DNA of 64,000 bases from Lumbricus terrestris (Eukaryota > Annelida > Clitellata > Crassiclitellata > Lumbricidae): NCBI GenBank assembly GCA_949752735.1, contig OX457037.1, positions 68,633,755-68,697,754 of the forward strand, given 5' to 3'. Both the position numbers and the translations under genes were made by a program. The notes beneath the pieces were generated by a model that ran no database searches, was not told the origin of the DNA, and saw only the letters and a program-made list of their open reading frames with translations. Each line of letters opens with the position of its first letter. The first letter of the stretch is position 1. Shown here one piece after another: positions 1-12,078 of the stretch.

Positions 1-109
1 GTTGCTTAATACAAGGAAAGACATTTGATTTTAGTCTACTATTGGAAACATAGGCCTACATTGTCAGACATAGTAAATACGAAATATTAATAATTATTCA
101 TAATTAATT

Positions 110-2345
110 ATGCAAACGCGAGGGAAAACAAGTATCTATCTACTTGGCTCTTATGAGCATGAAATTCTTGGAGCAAAGTTGCCATCATATCGTCAAACTT
201 TTGGATACTTCATGCATCTACTCAAAGTTGGCAAGCAGACAGTCCGTTATTCCAGTCAGCAGGCTATAGAAAAAGTCACTCTATTTTGGAACCGAGCTGG
301 TATACCTGTAAGAGGCAAAAAGCATTGTATTGACAAGTTGGAGTCGGTGTTCGTGGAATGGAAAGGACTTCAAAAGCATAGACACCGAACAGCTAGAGCT
401 CACAAGATTAAGGAGGATAAATTTATTGAGAGACTAGATGATCTGTTTGATATTGCCCATGCAGACGCTCTCACAATGATCTCCACTCCTGAAGACAGAG
501 ACTTTCTACTCTCTCAAAGGCAGAAGGGACGTCCAGGTTCAGTTGGTGCAGCTGACATGGTGGATATGCGTCGAAGACAGCGTGCACAGGAACGGAAGGA
601 AGTGGAACAGATGCGCAAAAAAGAGCACAGGAAGAGCTCGCGGCGTGTACAAGCCAGTTAGTACTGTTCAATTAATGAAGAATCAAGTGATGAAAGTGGT
701 GGGCCTGATGTTGGATGTAAAGGAAACAAAACTTGCGGCACTAACACTAGTAAAAATGAAGCAACTGCGCCCAAACGAGCCAGAATCAATATTCTGTCTC
801 ATGGTCTGACATCGGCTTTGGACAGAACAAAGATTTCGTCAAGAAATGCTACATTCGTTCTTAGCGAAATGGCTTCCAGTCTTGGCTGTGACGTCAAGAC
901 TTTAAATATCAACCGAAATTCCATTCAACGAGCCAGGGCGAGCAACAGAACCATCAAATCAAACAGCCTTCAATCCGAATTTTCCGCCTTAGTTCAGGAT
1001 TTAACCGTTCATTGGGATGGCAAGTTTCTGGAAGATTTGACATCACGCGAACATGTTGACCGTCTTCCAGTTCTGATCTCAGGTGTAGGAATTGAACAGT
1101 TACTGGGCATTCCAAAACTATCCTCAGGAACAAGCTCAGCTCAAGCATCTGCCAGTGTTTGAGAGAGTGGAATGTTCAAGATCAGCTTGTTGCTTTGTGC
1201 TTTGACACCACAGCCAGCAACACAGGTCATCGCTCAGGTGCATGTTTCATAATAGAGCAAGAATTGAATAAAGATCTACTTTTCCTGGCATGTCGACACC
1301 ATGTTATGGAACTAATTGTTGGGGTTGCATTCGAAAAAACTTCCATTGGAACTTCTACTGGACCTGATGTTCTTCTTTTCAAGAGGTTTCGAGACCACTG
1401 GAATTTCATTGAAAGCGACAAATTTCAGGTAGCCTCGTCAGATCCTTTGGTGGAATCATTGGTGGCTCCACACCGTTCTGATATCTTGGAGTTTGCTCAT
1501 AGACATTTAGCAACTGCACAGCCACGAGACGATTACAGGGAATTTCTCGAGCTCTCAGTTGTCTTTCTTGGAGGTGTTCCTATTCGGTTTCGAATACCTG
1601 GCGCTATGCACCGGGCACGATGGATGGCAAAAATTATCTATACCATAAAGATGTGGCTCTTTCATACTCAGTTCAAGAAGCCTGCTGCAGAAGAACGCAG
1701 CATTCGTGATATTGCCATCTTTTCAGTTGTTGTCTACCTGAAAACCTGGATAACTGCGCCAATTGCTGTGGAGGCTCCTCTGAATGACTTCACTCTCATG
1801 GCAAACCTTCTCACATATCCACATACTACAATTTCTTCTGGTACAAGCAAGAAACTATGGCTTCATCTCTGGTATTTGTTATTTGTTATTTGTCTGAAGA
1901 GCTTATTGGGCTTGCTCTTTTTGATTCAAGGGTATCCAATGACCCCAAGAAGCTAATGATTGCTGCCATGGAAGAAGCAGCCCCAGATCATCCGCCTAAA
2001 CGACCCAGTGTGAAGTCAGATGCATTTCTTGGCACCAACGGTCTGGAATAATTCTGTACAACCAACTTCAAGAAACTGTTCTAGGTGCTTGGTCTGCGTG
2101 GACTATCTGAGATGATGCTTTTCAAAGATCCTGCTCTTTGGGAAGAGCATGAAGCATTTCGAGAAGCACAAGCAGTACTCAAAGGATTGGCTATCGTCAA
2201 TGCTGAACGAGGTGTGGCACTCATCCAGGACTTAAATAAAAAGCTTACAAAAGATGAGGACCAGCTTCAATTTCTCCTGCAGGTTGTCAGTGAACATCGA
2301 CGACAGTTCCCTGACTGTACGAAAAGAAATATCGTGTCAAATTAG
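110..2345 (+). pseudogene. Broken transposase-like gene of a dispersed metazoan family
   Basis: A once continuous coding region is readable in three frames. The first frame runs from ATG 110 to about 1160, broken only by TAG at 659-661. A frameshift near 1155-1160 moves it to the second frame (1159 to about 1880), which carries DTTASNTG and, about 25 residues on, ACRHHVMEL. A second shift at 1873-1893 moves it to the third frame, which has TAA at 2049 and TAG at 2082 and ends at 2345 after LLQVVSEHRRQFPD. I recognise the combination (LDRTK, FDTTASNTG, CRHHVMEL, C-terminal VVSEHR) as a multicopy protein type of invertebrate genomes. The early Asp motif would suit an RNase H-fold transposase, but the superfamily is not identified. 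No terminal repeats were found because the left end lies at the window edge. It is a decayed copy and no host function is implied. Confidence 0.6.
1873..1893 (+). repeat. 7-bp unit TATTTGT in three copies
   Basis: Three perfect tandem copies of TATTTGT sit exactly where the transposase-like gene changes frame. One copy would keep the frame (HLWYL then SEEL); the two extra copies add 14 bp. The expansion is therefore the likely cause of this frameshift. Confidence 0.8.
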
Positions 2346-4647
2346 TAGAAAGCAGTGATTCCTGCATTTTATTGTCCTGTACCGATCATTTACTTCTGTG
2401 ACCAGCTGAACAGTGAACAATAACTGAACCATAATTGAACAGTAAACACTTGTTTCCTTGGCATTGTTGCATCCCTAGAGTGTATTTTAGTCATCTCTGT
2501 AAAATTCTGAGTGACAGTGTGTTGAATATAGTTTGGTTGAAATTGTATGATTCAATTGATCAAATTTGTATTAAAGAATAAATTTTGGCGCTCGAGGGGC
2601 ACCCCTAAATGTTTTGCAATTCCAAAATCCTTTTCAACATAATGTTATTTCTATAATTGGCATGGATTGAAAGGGTGCCAGACAAAATTTTAAGATTTTT
2701 ACTTTTTGACTGTATGCTAAGGGCCACCCTAATGTATATATATATATATATATATATATATTTCTTCTCAAGAATGGTCACATATGTAGGCCTACACAAA
2801 TGTCAGTGTATGTAAAATCTTGTGCATTTCAATTACGGGTACCTCAGAAATGAGCTCTCTGTAAAAATTATGCTAAAGTCAGAGCCTGATCTAATGATCT
2901 TATTGTTTACTGTGGTTGGACCAGGGCTGCATTTGGAATGACCTTAACTAAGGGAGAGCTAAACTGATGACTCATTTCGAATGACTTTCCTCCAGCACTA
3001 CATCCTAAACTGATGACTCGTTTTCTTCATCAGTCTCTCATTCTTTAAACGCATCTTCTCCCTTGAAAGTTTCAGTTTAAGAGGCGCAATACATATCAAC
3101 AGACATGATACGATTGTGTCAATCGATTCAAGACTTTTCTGTTTGGCTGGAGTTGATGTCATTTTGAACATAATCTCCAGCACCCAACAAAACTAAGTCA
3201 TAGGAATAAGCTTAAATTCACAAGTGCTCAATAAAACTTGCACACATTTAAGTTGTGGTTCAGCTACAGGTCCAGTTACCTTTCTTCAAGCACTCCACCT
3301 TGGACAGGTTCAAACATCCAATGGTGCCAATCCTCTCAATGGTGGACTTCTTCCTTCAGTTTTCAGTCTCCATCCGTAATCAGCAGCGTCGGTTGAGTTT
3401 ATCCTCTAGTTCTTTTGCCCTCTAAACTTCCCCTCATGATTGATCTCCTCCCAGTATTCATTCATTCAAGTATTTATATAGCACCTCTTCAAGAAAACTA
3501 CTCATAGGTGCTCCCGACTATAGCATGCCAAAAAGAAGTTTTCAAGTGCTTTATTGAATGTGTCAGGAGGTGATCTAGGGAACAGGCACAGCTCAAGCGG
3601 GAGGCCATATGTGACCAATCCCTTCCAATTCTTTCCCCAGGGTTATTGTTGCCACAGTCCAAATTCAGGATTCGTGAAAAATTGAACCCTGGTCAAGGTG
3701 GGTGCTAAGGTTGACAACTGCATCTCCTGAGCTTGAAGGAGACTCCTTACACGATGCATAAAATTACAATTAACGCATTTGCAATGAACTTATCTATATT
3801 AACTTGCACCTTGTAAATCGTCGCATAAATAATAATAATTACAAAATATCATGCGATTTAAGAAAAGCCTGTTTAATTATATATTTAATTACTATATTTA
3901 CAAGCCAATCAGCTCAATTCACGTTTGAGACCAAACGAGACAACACATTTGACTCCGTAAGACAGTCTCGTTGTTAGTAGGCTATACTGTCAGTTGTAAA
4001 GTCAGTTGTTCAAATCCATCGCAAATAATATTTGTTTTGAGATTTCTGTTCCACTTGCATCTAGGACAACTCATTTTATTTATTAAACTGCCACTTTTAA
4101 CACACGTAAAACAGAGAATCTTGCACTGAAAGCAAGTAACAGGAAAGATAAGTACATAATAATTCTTAAAGAGTTTTAAGGTTAAGTTACTAGGTTAAGA
4201 TTAGTCTTAGTAACAGGAAAGCATATACTCATACAAATTCTTAAAGAAATAAGTCTTAAGGTTTTTCTTGATGAGCAATGAAGAAGATGATTTGCGAATA
4301 AAGTCTGGAAGTTTATTTCATTCAGTTGGGCCGGCCAGTGCAAATGCACGGTTTCCAACTTGGCTATATAACGAATACACGGACAGTCGGTAGGAAGATT
4401 ACATGGTGAGTGGGACTATTAGCCATCCATCGTTCAATGCCAGGGCTAAGAAAACTTATGTCACAAGCACTTTATGCACATGCATGTCCCTCTAGAAACA
4501 CCACTCTTCAGAAAGTCCTCCTCTTCTTAGCAGATTTAGTAATGCACAATGTGTGATGCAAACCAAATTGCAATTACGCAGTTGAACAAACCTAGAACAA
4601 TATTATCATCTATCGCTTTGGCGTTCTAAATAAGTTATTCACCATTC
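2346..4647. other. No gene recognised; one TA microsatellite
   Basis: No coding signal is convincing here. 2735-2761 is a (TA)n tract. Around 3460-3760 there is sequence with a tail-like phrase (TATTTATATAGCACCTCTTC) that looks like decayed dispersed repeat, unclassified. The remainder is AT-rich and featureless by eye. Confidence 0.5.
2735..2761. repeat. (TA)n microsatellite
   Basis: An uninterrupted alternating TA run of about 27 bp. Confidence 0.9.
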
Positions 4648-4655
4648 CACGGTTT

Positions 4656-5051
4656 GGTACTTGTGGGTTTGACGACCCCACAGAAATATAAATTCGATGA
4701 AAGAACTAACGTTGCAGCGTTGTTATCTTTAATAAATCCAACTTCTAGTTTGTCCAGAACCATTTTAATCGATCCAGCTTCTGCTTAGACAAGAATTTGT
4801 TCGATAAATCCCGTTTCTATTTTGTCAGTAAATATTTTTCATCAATTTTACATTGAAAATTATTCTTCATCAATCCAGCTTCAATTTCAGCAGAATGACT
4901 GCACTAACCCTAAAACTAACCCTAACCGACCCTCACGACGCCTAACCTGAGCCCTAACCGACCCTCACGCGCTAAATCCCGCTTCTACTTCGTGAGGAAA
5001 TATTTTTAATCGAATTTATATTTCTGTGGGGTCGTCAAACCCACAAGTACC
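4656..5051. mobile_element. hAT-like MITE with 8-bp target duplication
   Basis: The ends are perfect inverted repeats of more than 40 bp, beginning GGTACTTGTGGGTTTGACGA. CACGGTTT flanks both sides (4648-4655 and 5052-5059), an 8-bp target duplication as made by hAT-type transposases. The inside holds degenerate copies of an AATCCAGCTTCTA-type unit and a telomere-like CCTAACCGACCCTCACGACG minisatellite. No transposase is encoded. Confidence 0.85.
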
Positions 5052-5345
5052 CACGGTTTTAGCATTAGTTCAAAACAAGTTGGATTGACGAAAAAAATTC
5101 TTCAGAAATAGAAGTCAAATCAATTAAAATAATTTTTAATTAAACAGAAGTGGAATAGATGAAAATATTCTTGAGCACTTAAATCTGAGCCTGGTTGGTG
5201 AACAATAAGTGCTAATTAAATAGAAGATGGATTGAAAAAAATAGTCCCTGCTCAAATAAAAACTGGATTGCTGAAAAGAATTCTTGTCTAAATGGAAGCT
5301 GAACTGATTAAAACGATTCATGCCAAAGTAGAAGCCGAATTGATG
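4730..5345. repeat. Degenerate array of a GAAGCTGGATTGATGAAAA unit
   Basis: Units resembling GAAGCTGGATTGATGAAAA or its complement recur every 40-60 bp, on the complement inside the MITE at 4656-5051 and on the forward strand from 5110 to 5345. The same unit recurs at 23390-23800 and 26130-26790. Unit boundaries are fuzzy and were judged by eye. Confidence 0.6.
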
Positions 5346-6330
5346 TAAACTAATTATGCAGCGCCAGGTGGATAATTTAAAATGCTAGAGCGATATATTA
5401 TCAAATAAAAATATGCTTACTTACTTAAGAAAATGCTTACTTACTTAAATAGAGTAATAATTTATGTCCGGCGCCTATTCACAAAAATACAACATCAACT
5501 TCTGCACAAATGCGTTAAAATTTCTCATCAACAAGCGACTACATTCTTGTATTTTGTGAGAATATCCTCGACGTAAAATAGTTAAGAACCTCATCGATCA
5601 CATCCGACAATAATTAGCTAAAGGATTTTATAGGATTTTATCAACTTCAACCCGTGTTCAGGGCAGGCAGGGGCAGAGTATCGTCAAGATAATTATTATG
5701 AATGCGAACACGTGTGTTATAAAATATTAACACTTGCATATCTATTACCTGAAACAGTCGAAAATAGTTAGTAGCACGAACGGAAAATGAAATTACTCCG
5801 AGCAATTAATTATCGCGATCTCAGATTCAACGATTAAAATGAAAACCACCATAAATTGTAAACATACAGTCGACATTAGCATTGAACTAGATAAGAATGG
5901 AGATGCCGCTGCGAGCGCACAAGATTATTCATGCGATATAAAAACACTGCTTCGCCGCCATAATTATTGATTTAGGCACCGCCTTCCCTTAGTTCTGAAT
6001 TAATTTTAATCAAACAATCATCGAATCAATCATTTAACCAACTAAACAATTAATTCGTTTATTTGAAGTATTTAAGCTGACACATACGCAACTTAAACAG
6101 AAAATATTGTTCAGTGCAATTACAGAGTCAGTCACAACGCAAGGAAAAACAGTAGACGTACTTAGGCCTATTTACGGCCTTATTATTATGGGGGGCTCAA
6201 TTGCTTAGAAAGAATATACGTGAGATGAAATCATGATGATAAGCTTATTTAATAAGTGATAAGAAGTTAATTTTGTTCCCACTCTAAACATCATCCACCT
6301 TAGCCGTTTGACTGATGAACTGCTTGAGCG
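5346..6330. other. No feature recognised
   Basis: AT-rich sequence without a convincing reading frame, splice-bounded exon or inverted repeat. Confidence 0.5.
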
Positions 6331-8147
6331 CCGGTGACACGAAACGGAGTATCCCCTCTGAAAGCCATCCGTGGGGATGAACTAATCTATCCCTCCGGAT
6401 GGAATTAACCAGTCTATACTATCCTGGGGGATAAACCATTCTATCCTCTTTTTTGAAAAATGAGCATAATAAAAAATTTATGCTGTAATCAAAATTTAAA
6501 GTGACTCTAATTGTTTTAAGTGTCCTAAGCAATCCTCAGATAAAGGCAACTCGAATTTATTTAGTGACTCTGAGTGTTTTTAAGTGTTTTAAAAGTTTTA
6601 AGTGCTCTAAAAACAGGGCAAAAGAAATTGTATTATGGGGGTAAGAATAAACATACCGTAAAACGGGGTGTCTTTGGCCCATTTTCAACTTGTTTTTATA
6701 ATAAAACGATAATTTGACTGAATATGGCTGATGTTGAAATTTCTTTAGCAGTGCATAGGGTTAGAGAGTAGAAGTGTACAATAAAAAAATTGTGTGAAAA
6801 AAGTTGAACCTTTATTTTTTTACTTTTGGGGTGGGCCAAAGTCACCCCATCAGGTGGGGTGACTTTGGCCCACAGTGGTTTTGCCGTTATTGGACAAAGT
6901 GGAACTATTGCTGGGGTGACTTTGGCCCATGAAATGTGTTTTAAAAGATATATAACTTATAATTAACACAAAAATGACACTGGTACTGGTACTGGTACTG
7001 GTACTCGTAAAAGACGTGTAAAGGACTACTGTGAAGTCATATGACAATTGAAATGTTCGTGAACTCCATCTGCTTCTCAATCTCAGTGAATCGCTTTGAA
7101 CAATATCCAAACTTAAAACTAACACAAAAATGATCTGTGGTAATGTTATTGGTACTTATAAAAGACTTGTAAAAGATTAGTGAGAAGTCAACTGACTAAT
7201 GAAATGTCCACAAATTCCATTTACTTTCCAATGAATGGACTTGGAGCAATTCTCGTGCAGTTGTTTTCTTTGGCTGAGGAATTTTCAAAACTGCTGCTGT
7301 ATGGTAGAATATCTTATCCACATCTGCAGGTCAGTTCCAGTTCATATCACTTCTAGCTAAACAGTTGGTTTGAGTTCTTTGTTTATTTAGTGCTTTGACC
7401 ATACCAGGGAATTGTTCATCTTCGTACATGTGACTAGGCCCTATACAAAGTCACCTTTCAAGAAATTGGGACGGTATGCTCAACCAAAAACCAGTCAAAA
7501 TATCATAGAGAGTGAAGTTTAAGCAAATGCATTTATTAATTTTGACAAAAACATAATATATACATCGTCAACAGTAATTTAGAAAATGGGCCAAAGTCAC
7601 CCCCAGTTTGGGCCAAAGTCACCCCCAAAAATGTTCTTGCATTTTTAACTTACTTACTAGCGTCATCGCGGAACAAACGGTGCGCCATAAACATGCCAAT
7701 ATAATGTACATTGACAAGTGTAATTGTCACCCACGGTATTATTAACGGTATATTTTACAGAAATATAATTTTGCACATCTTAAAATTTTCACGTTTTTAA
7801 GGCTAGCAAACAAATCTGGAAAATTCCAAAAAATATTACAATGAAATCAATCAAATTTTTTTTAAATATTCGCGATATAATAACATATCGTCAGCTGTAA
7901 AGCAATTGAAAATCACGTGATAACTACGGAAGCCCGGAGGTGTGCAAACTAATTTTTCATTTTGGGTCAAAGTCACCCCGCGGGCCAAAGTCACCCCGTT
8001 TTACGGTAGGCCTACTTGTTTCATTGTTCAACATGAAGCAGATGAAAATTAATTTGCCCAAAAAAATACATGCGGAAGCGGTTTTTTCGACTTTTTGTAA
8101 TTTGGGGGGATACAATTAATACGGGGGATACTCTATTTCGTGACAGG
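6331..8147. mobile_element. CCGGTGTCACGAAA-type MITE, copy 1, interrupted
   Basis: It starts CCGGTGACACGAAACGGAGTA and ends GATACTCTATTTCGTGACAGG. Two uninterrupted relatives lie at 30183-30659 (reverse) and 30860-31317 (same orientation). Compared with the third copy, this one is split by a 1,351-bp insertion at 6656-8006. No coding capacity. No clear target duplication could be found, so the superfamily is left open. Confidence 0.8.
6656..8006. mobile_element. TA-inserted TIR element with GGGGTGACTTTGG subterminal repeats
   Basis: Terminal inverted repeats CCGTAAAACGGGGTGWCTTTGG are flanked by TA on both sides (6654-6655, 8007-8008). About eight more copies of GGGTGACTTTGGCCC, in both orientations, cluster within 350 bp of either end, as expected for subterminal transposase-binding repeats. 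On the minus strand around 7220-7320 there is a short coding-like remnant, possibly the tail of a lost transposase. An ACTGGT microsatellite lies at 6978-7006. Insertion at TA fits the Tc1/mariner group but other TA-targeting families are possible. Confidence 0.8.
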
Positions 8148-8841
8148 TCTTGACCTCCATCGACTTTGTTTGATCGAGCCTCTGATTTCCCGCGCGTTTC
8201 GTTTTTGAGCGCAGTATGATTTTCGAGTTTACGATAATGATTATAATTACATTCAAACCTGCAATATATTAGCCTATATTATCGCTATTATCTTATGCCT
8301 ACCCATAAGCGTACAATCCGTGAAAATACAGCTTTCCGTTTCAACTAATGATCGATAGCTTCATACCATGACATAACACAGCGACATGCTGTTATAAATT
8401 AAGTCGCCTTACAATAATTATTAAAAATAAGGCAGCCAAAAGGCGGGACATGCCCTAGCGAACAGGTAGGATATGATTTTAGTATAGATTTAAAAGAGTC
8501 CACCGAGTCGGCCGAATCAATAATACTTACGGAATGAAGTCGAGATCTGTTCCAGCATCGTGGACCAGCGGCCGAGAATGCATAGGCTAATCACCGAAGC
8601 GCTTTCTCAACCCCCACACACGCAGATCTGTCCTCTCTGCAGATGACCCAAGGCGATCGAAGTCCGGTCTCGGAGAAAATTAAGTGGTTTGAAAACGAGT
8701 AGACTGCGCAGAGCTTGAACTTGATGCGAGATGGAACAGGCAGCCAGTGGCGGATATAATTGTCACGGAAGAGCGGCGTGACGGTCGTATGCCTCATGTT
8801 CTCCTATTGCAGATGAGCTTCATCGCAGCGTTGACCACCGC
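8148..8841. other. No feature recognised
   Basis: Mixed-composition sequence. A 68-codon minus-strand frame at 8591-8797 has no recognisable domain or splice context and is not called. Confidence 0.4.
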
Positions 8842-8883
8842 CAAGGGCGGATACAGAAATTGGCCCCCCTGGATCCGCCCCTG
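8842..8883. mobile_element. 42-bp micro-MITE made only of its two terminal repeats
   Basis: CAAGGGCGGATACAG faces CTGGATCCGCCCCTG with only 12 bp between. The flanks are ACCACCGC (8834-8841) and AGCACCGC (8884-8891), 7 of 8 identical. The same ends bound the elements at 18732-19020 and 33849-34174. This looks like a hAT-type MITE reduced to its ends. Confidence 0.7.
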
Positions 8884-9074
8884 AGCACCGCCTGCATCAA
8901 GGATCTTGGACTGCATGGAGTCCGCCAATCAAGAGACACGCGCTGGCACGTCAGTCAGCAATTGCTGTCACAAAGGTCCTCTTTGGATGTGACGAAAGTA
9001 GAAACCGAGCTAGCTCTATAGGCTACTTGCGAACCGGAACATTCTGGGAAACGAAACAATAGAGCAGCCATGCA

Positions 9075-9350
9075 CATAGGCGGAGACCTGGGTGGAGATT
9101 TGGGGGGGACGGAAAGACGCGAGATTTTTGACGGACGAGTGTCGCCAAAAAATGTCCATCTTTTGCCGGCCAAAATTTCTGACGCCCGGCGAAATCTCGA
9201 CGAAATTTTTTATTTTCGCCACCAAAAAGTTGATGACCTTTTTTTGTCGTGATGCTCAACGATTGGGGGGGGACAAATGCATGGGCCGTCCCCCCAACAC
9301 CTCCATTGGGGGGACCGTCCCCGCTGTCCCCCTCTAGGTCTCCGCCCATG
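9075..9350. mobile_element. hAT-like MITE (CATRGGCGGAGACC ends)
   Basis: The ends CATAGGCGGAGACC and GGTCTCCGCCCATG are inverted, and both flanks are GCCATGCA (9067-9074, 9351-9358), a perfect 8-bp duplication. The G-rich subterminal parts (GGGGGGGAC / GTCCCCCC) pair with each other. Frames inside on both strands are composition artefacts. Confidence 0.85.
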
Positions 9351-9458
9351 GCCATGCAGCCTGCAGCACAAGGATGTATCGTTGATAGTCGCATCTTATG
9401 GCCTATAGCCTACGGTAGGCCTACTTAGGCTAAGATACCGCACCGCCATGAATTTGGA

Positions 9459-9920
9459 CCGGTGTAAAGGTTTCAAATTACCCCCTTCTAAACATTATCC
9501 CCCCCGGTAACTTGAAACCGGTTTCAGATTACCCCCCGTAAACTAGATTTGCATCTATCATCGCATTTATTGCACTAAAAAATCAGAAAAATCATCCCGC
9601 TTCTTGTTTTGGTCTGAAGATTTTCATCCGTCATCCAATTTCGTGGTTTGCTATCAATATTTTGATCCGAAAAAGATAATAGCCTCGAAGCCATTTAATT
9701 TCTCCATGTAAACTTCAGCGGCGAATAGTATTTTGGTTACAGATGAAAATATTGATGCAAAACCACGAAGTGGGATGACGGATGAAGATCTTCAGACCAA
9801 AACAAGAAGCGGGATGAATTTTTTGATATTTTTAGTGCAATAAATGCGATGATTGATGCAATTTACAGTTTGCAGGGGGGTAATGTTTAGGAGGGGGGTA
9901 ATCTGAAACCTTTACACCGG
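9459..9920. mobile_element. Fold-back element with arms of about 160-190 bp
   Basis: The left arm from CCGGTGTAAAGGTTTCA to about 9650 is the inverted copy of the right arm from about 9760 to 9920. Both include ATCATCGCATTTATTGCACT and a TCTTGTTTTGGTCTGAAGAT phrase. The left arm has an extra repeat of the GTTTCAGATTACCCCCC terminus. No target duplication is obvious. Confidence 0.8.
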
Positions 9921-10124
9921 AATCAATGCGAAAAGTGGTTCCGACATAATGGGCTCCAGTTACAATTGGGACTATAGGCCCATGTTGACAACGAATAGGA
10001 GATATTTGTGACGAAATAAGAGACTAAACTATAATCTCAGGCATTAGCGCAGATCTGGAGGGAGAAGTAGGCTTTAAGTGGGAAACTTGATGTGAGAGAA
10101 CAATATTAGGCATAGGCCTACACT

Positions 10125-10270
10125 CAGGGTGAGAATTGCCGGGGGGGTTGGGGGGTTTCAACCCCCCCAGTCTTTCTTAGTGCCCCATAGTAAAATCTGT
10201 TTTTCACACCCCAATTCCAAGTTTATCATAGGCCAACCCCCCCAGTTATTGTTCCACAATTCTTACACTG
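10125..10270. mobile_element. CAGGGTGAGAATTG-family MITE, copy 1
   Basis: The 146-bp element runs from CAGGGTGAGAATTG to CACAATTCTTACACTG, flanked by a perfect 8-bp duplication CCTACACT (10117-10124, 10271-10278). C- and G-runs inside can pair. Other copies are at 11006-11146 (reverse), 11936-12078, 36401-36539, with a fragment near 28233. The 8-bp duplication and CAG start point to hAT. Confidence 0.9.
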
Positions 10271-10809
10271 CCTACACTATAGTTCTTTATAAGCCCAACA
10301 ATTTATAGGGAGCTTGGCCTATTAAGTTTGCTTTACCTTAGCTTTCCATTTGCAATGCAACCGAATTTTGTACATTCCTGGTATGCGCTATTTGGACAAC
10401 TTAATTAGGCCGATTGCAACGTACTTCCCTCAATTGACGATTTTGAATAATTAAGTCATTGGTCCTGCACTACAGCAGCAGCTATAGCTTCAAACAACAA
10501 GTTCGTCAATGAGTTTGTGATCAGTGCTAGTGATTTAAAATAGGGAGGCACTGAGTAGGCCTAGGCCTAAACGAGTCATCGATTGATCGAGTAAGCAAAA
10601 CGAATCAGAAATTGACTTCGTTTATGTATCTTCATTAACTTCATTAAACATTTTACAAAATCACAAAAATATAACTTTTTACAACAATTGTTAACTGTAC
10701 CGGGTGGCGGCCTAGCCAGACGTCGACGTATACATTATTGTTACAAAATGATACAAAAAATAGGCTTAGCCTACAGGCCTGTTTGCATAGGCCTACTCAG
10801 GCCAATCGA

Positions 10810-10945
10810 CAGTGGTGGCGCTAGGGGGGGCGGGTGGTGGGCTAAACCCCCTAAAAAGGCCATCCATTTTTTTCCCATGTAAAAATTAAATATTTGCACG
10901 AAAAAAACTTTAGCCCCCCCAACTGAAATCCTGGCGCCGCCACTG
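10810..10945. mobile_element. CAGTGGCGGCGC-family hAT-like MITE, copy 1
   Basis: 136 bp with ends CAGTGGTGGCGCTAGG and CCTGGCGCCGCCACTG. The flanks CCAATCGA and CTAATCGA match at 7 of 8 positions. The second copy is at 26377-26616. Confidence 0.85.
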
Positions 10946-11005
10946 CTAATCGATCACAACAATTTTACTCTCCTATACATGTACATGACATGTATTGTAT
11001 ACACG

Positions 11006-11146
11006 TAGTGGGAGAATTGTGAAAAAATACTGGGTTGTTGGACTATGATTCAATTGGAATTGAGGTGTGAAAAATAGACTTTACTATGCAGCTTTAAGAA
11101 ATTAAAACTGGGGGTTCAAACCCCAACACTGACAATTCTCACTCTG
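11006..11146 (-). mobile_element. CAGGGTGAGAATTG-family MITE, copy 3 (inverted)
   Basis: Reverse-orientation relative of 10125-10270: begins TAGTGGGAGAATTGTG and ends GACAATTCTCACTCTG. It is more diverged, and its target duplication can no longer be recognised. Confidence 0.75.
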
Positions 11147-11935
11147 CATGCTGCAGTGTCTATACCTGGATAGCAATGTTTTCTTCATAAAAAGTCAAAA
11201 GGCCTAATCTTGAGCCCACACTGAACTTATAATTATATGAAGCTAATCGTTGCAAATTGAACGCAAGAGCGTATACATTCGTGCAGTGCACAATAATATT
11301 GTATTGCAACGCAGTAATCGAGACCTAAACTTCAAAGATAATGAAAAGAATAGTCTATGTAAGCCTATCTCAAGACTTATCCCAATAGGCAATCGTGTCA
11401 AAGGCCTATAAACCGAACAAAAGTAGCCTATTCAGATGCCGAGACGAACTTTAAGACATCACTGCAAATCGAATCCTAGGCTATAATATATAGTCTACCG
11501 GGGCAAATCAACAACAGTTTAACACAATATTCGCAAGAATAGGCCTATATAGGCCTATTTAGTAGGCCTATTTACAAACGACTTCACAGCAGAGAACACT
11601 CAATAATGACACAATAATATATTGCAGCCTATAATGAAACTTACAGATGTAGAGGCATCTTTGCATGCTGTTGCTTTAGGCTAGAAGATTTGCATGGATG
11701 TAGGCCTATAATTATTGGTCTTCATTATCAGATTATGTAGATCTGCAGATTTCAAGCAAGTCACTTATGGTTATGGTAACGCTCGACAACAGTGTAGGCT
11801 GCTCTAGAGACTGCTGAATACGCCAATAATACTTCGTCACTCAGTTAGGCCTAGAACTTAGATGGCCTCTAGGTTTAGCATAGGCCTAATTATAGACATC
11901 AAATAGCCTACTAATCTCTGCCAGAATGTCCACAT
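11147..11935. other. No gene; dense TAGGCCTA words
   Basis: No coding or element structure found. The palindromic word TAGGCCTA and its partial forms recur many times (for example around 11540-11575), a general feature of this window that is densest here. Confidence 0.5.
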
Positions 11936-12078
11936 GCAGGGTGAGAATTGCCGGGGGTTTGGGGGTTTCAACCCCCCTAGTCTTTCTTAGTGCCCCATAG
12001 TAAACTCTGTTTTCACACCCCAATTCCAAGTTTATCATAGGCCAACCCCCCAGTTATTTTTTCACAATTCTCACACTG
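11936..12078. mobile_element. CAGGGTGAGAATTG-family MITE, copy 2
   Basis: 143 bp, very similar to 10125-10270, flanked by the perfect 8-bp duplication TCCACATG (11928-11935, 12079-12086). Confidence 0.9.

Noticed and set aside
6850..7125. 91-codon minus-strand frame
   Set aside because: Spans the ACTGGT microsatellite and subterminal repeats of a transposon; not a gene.
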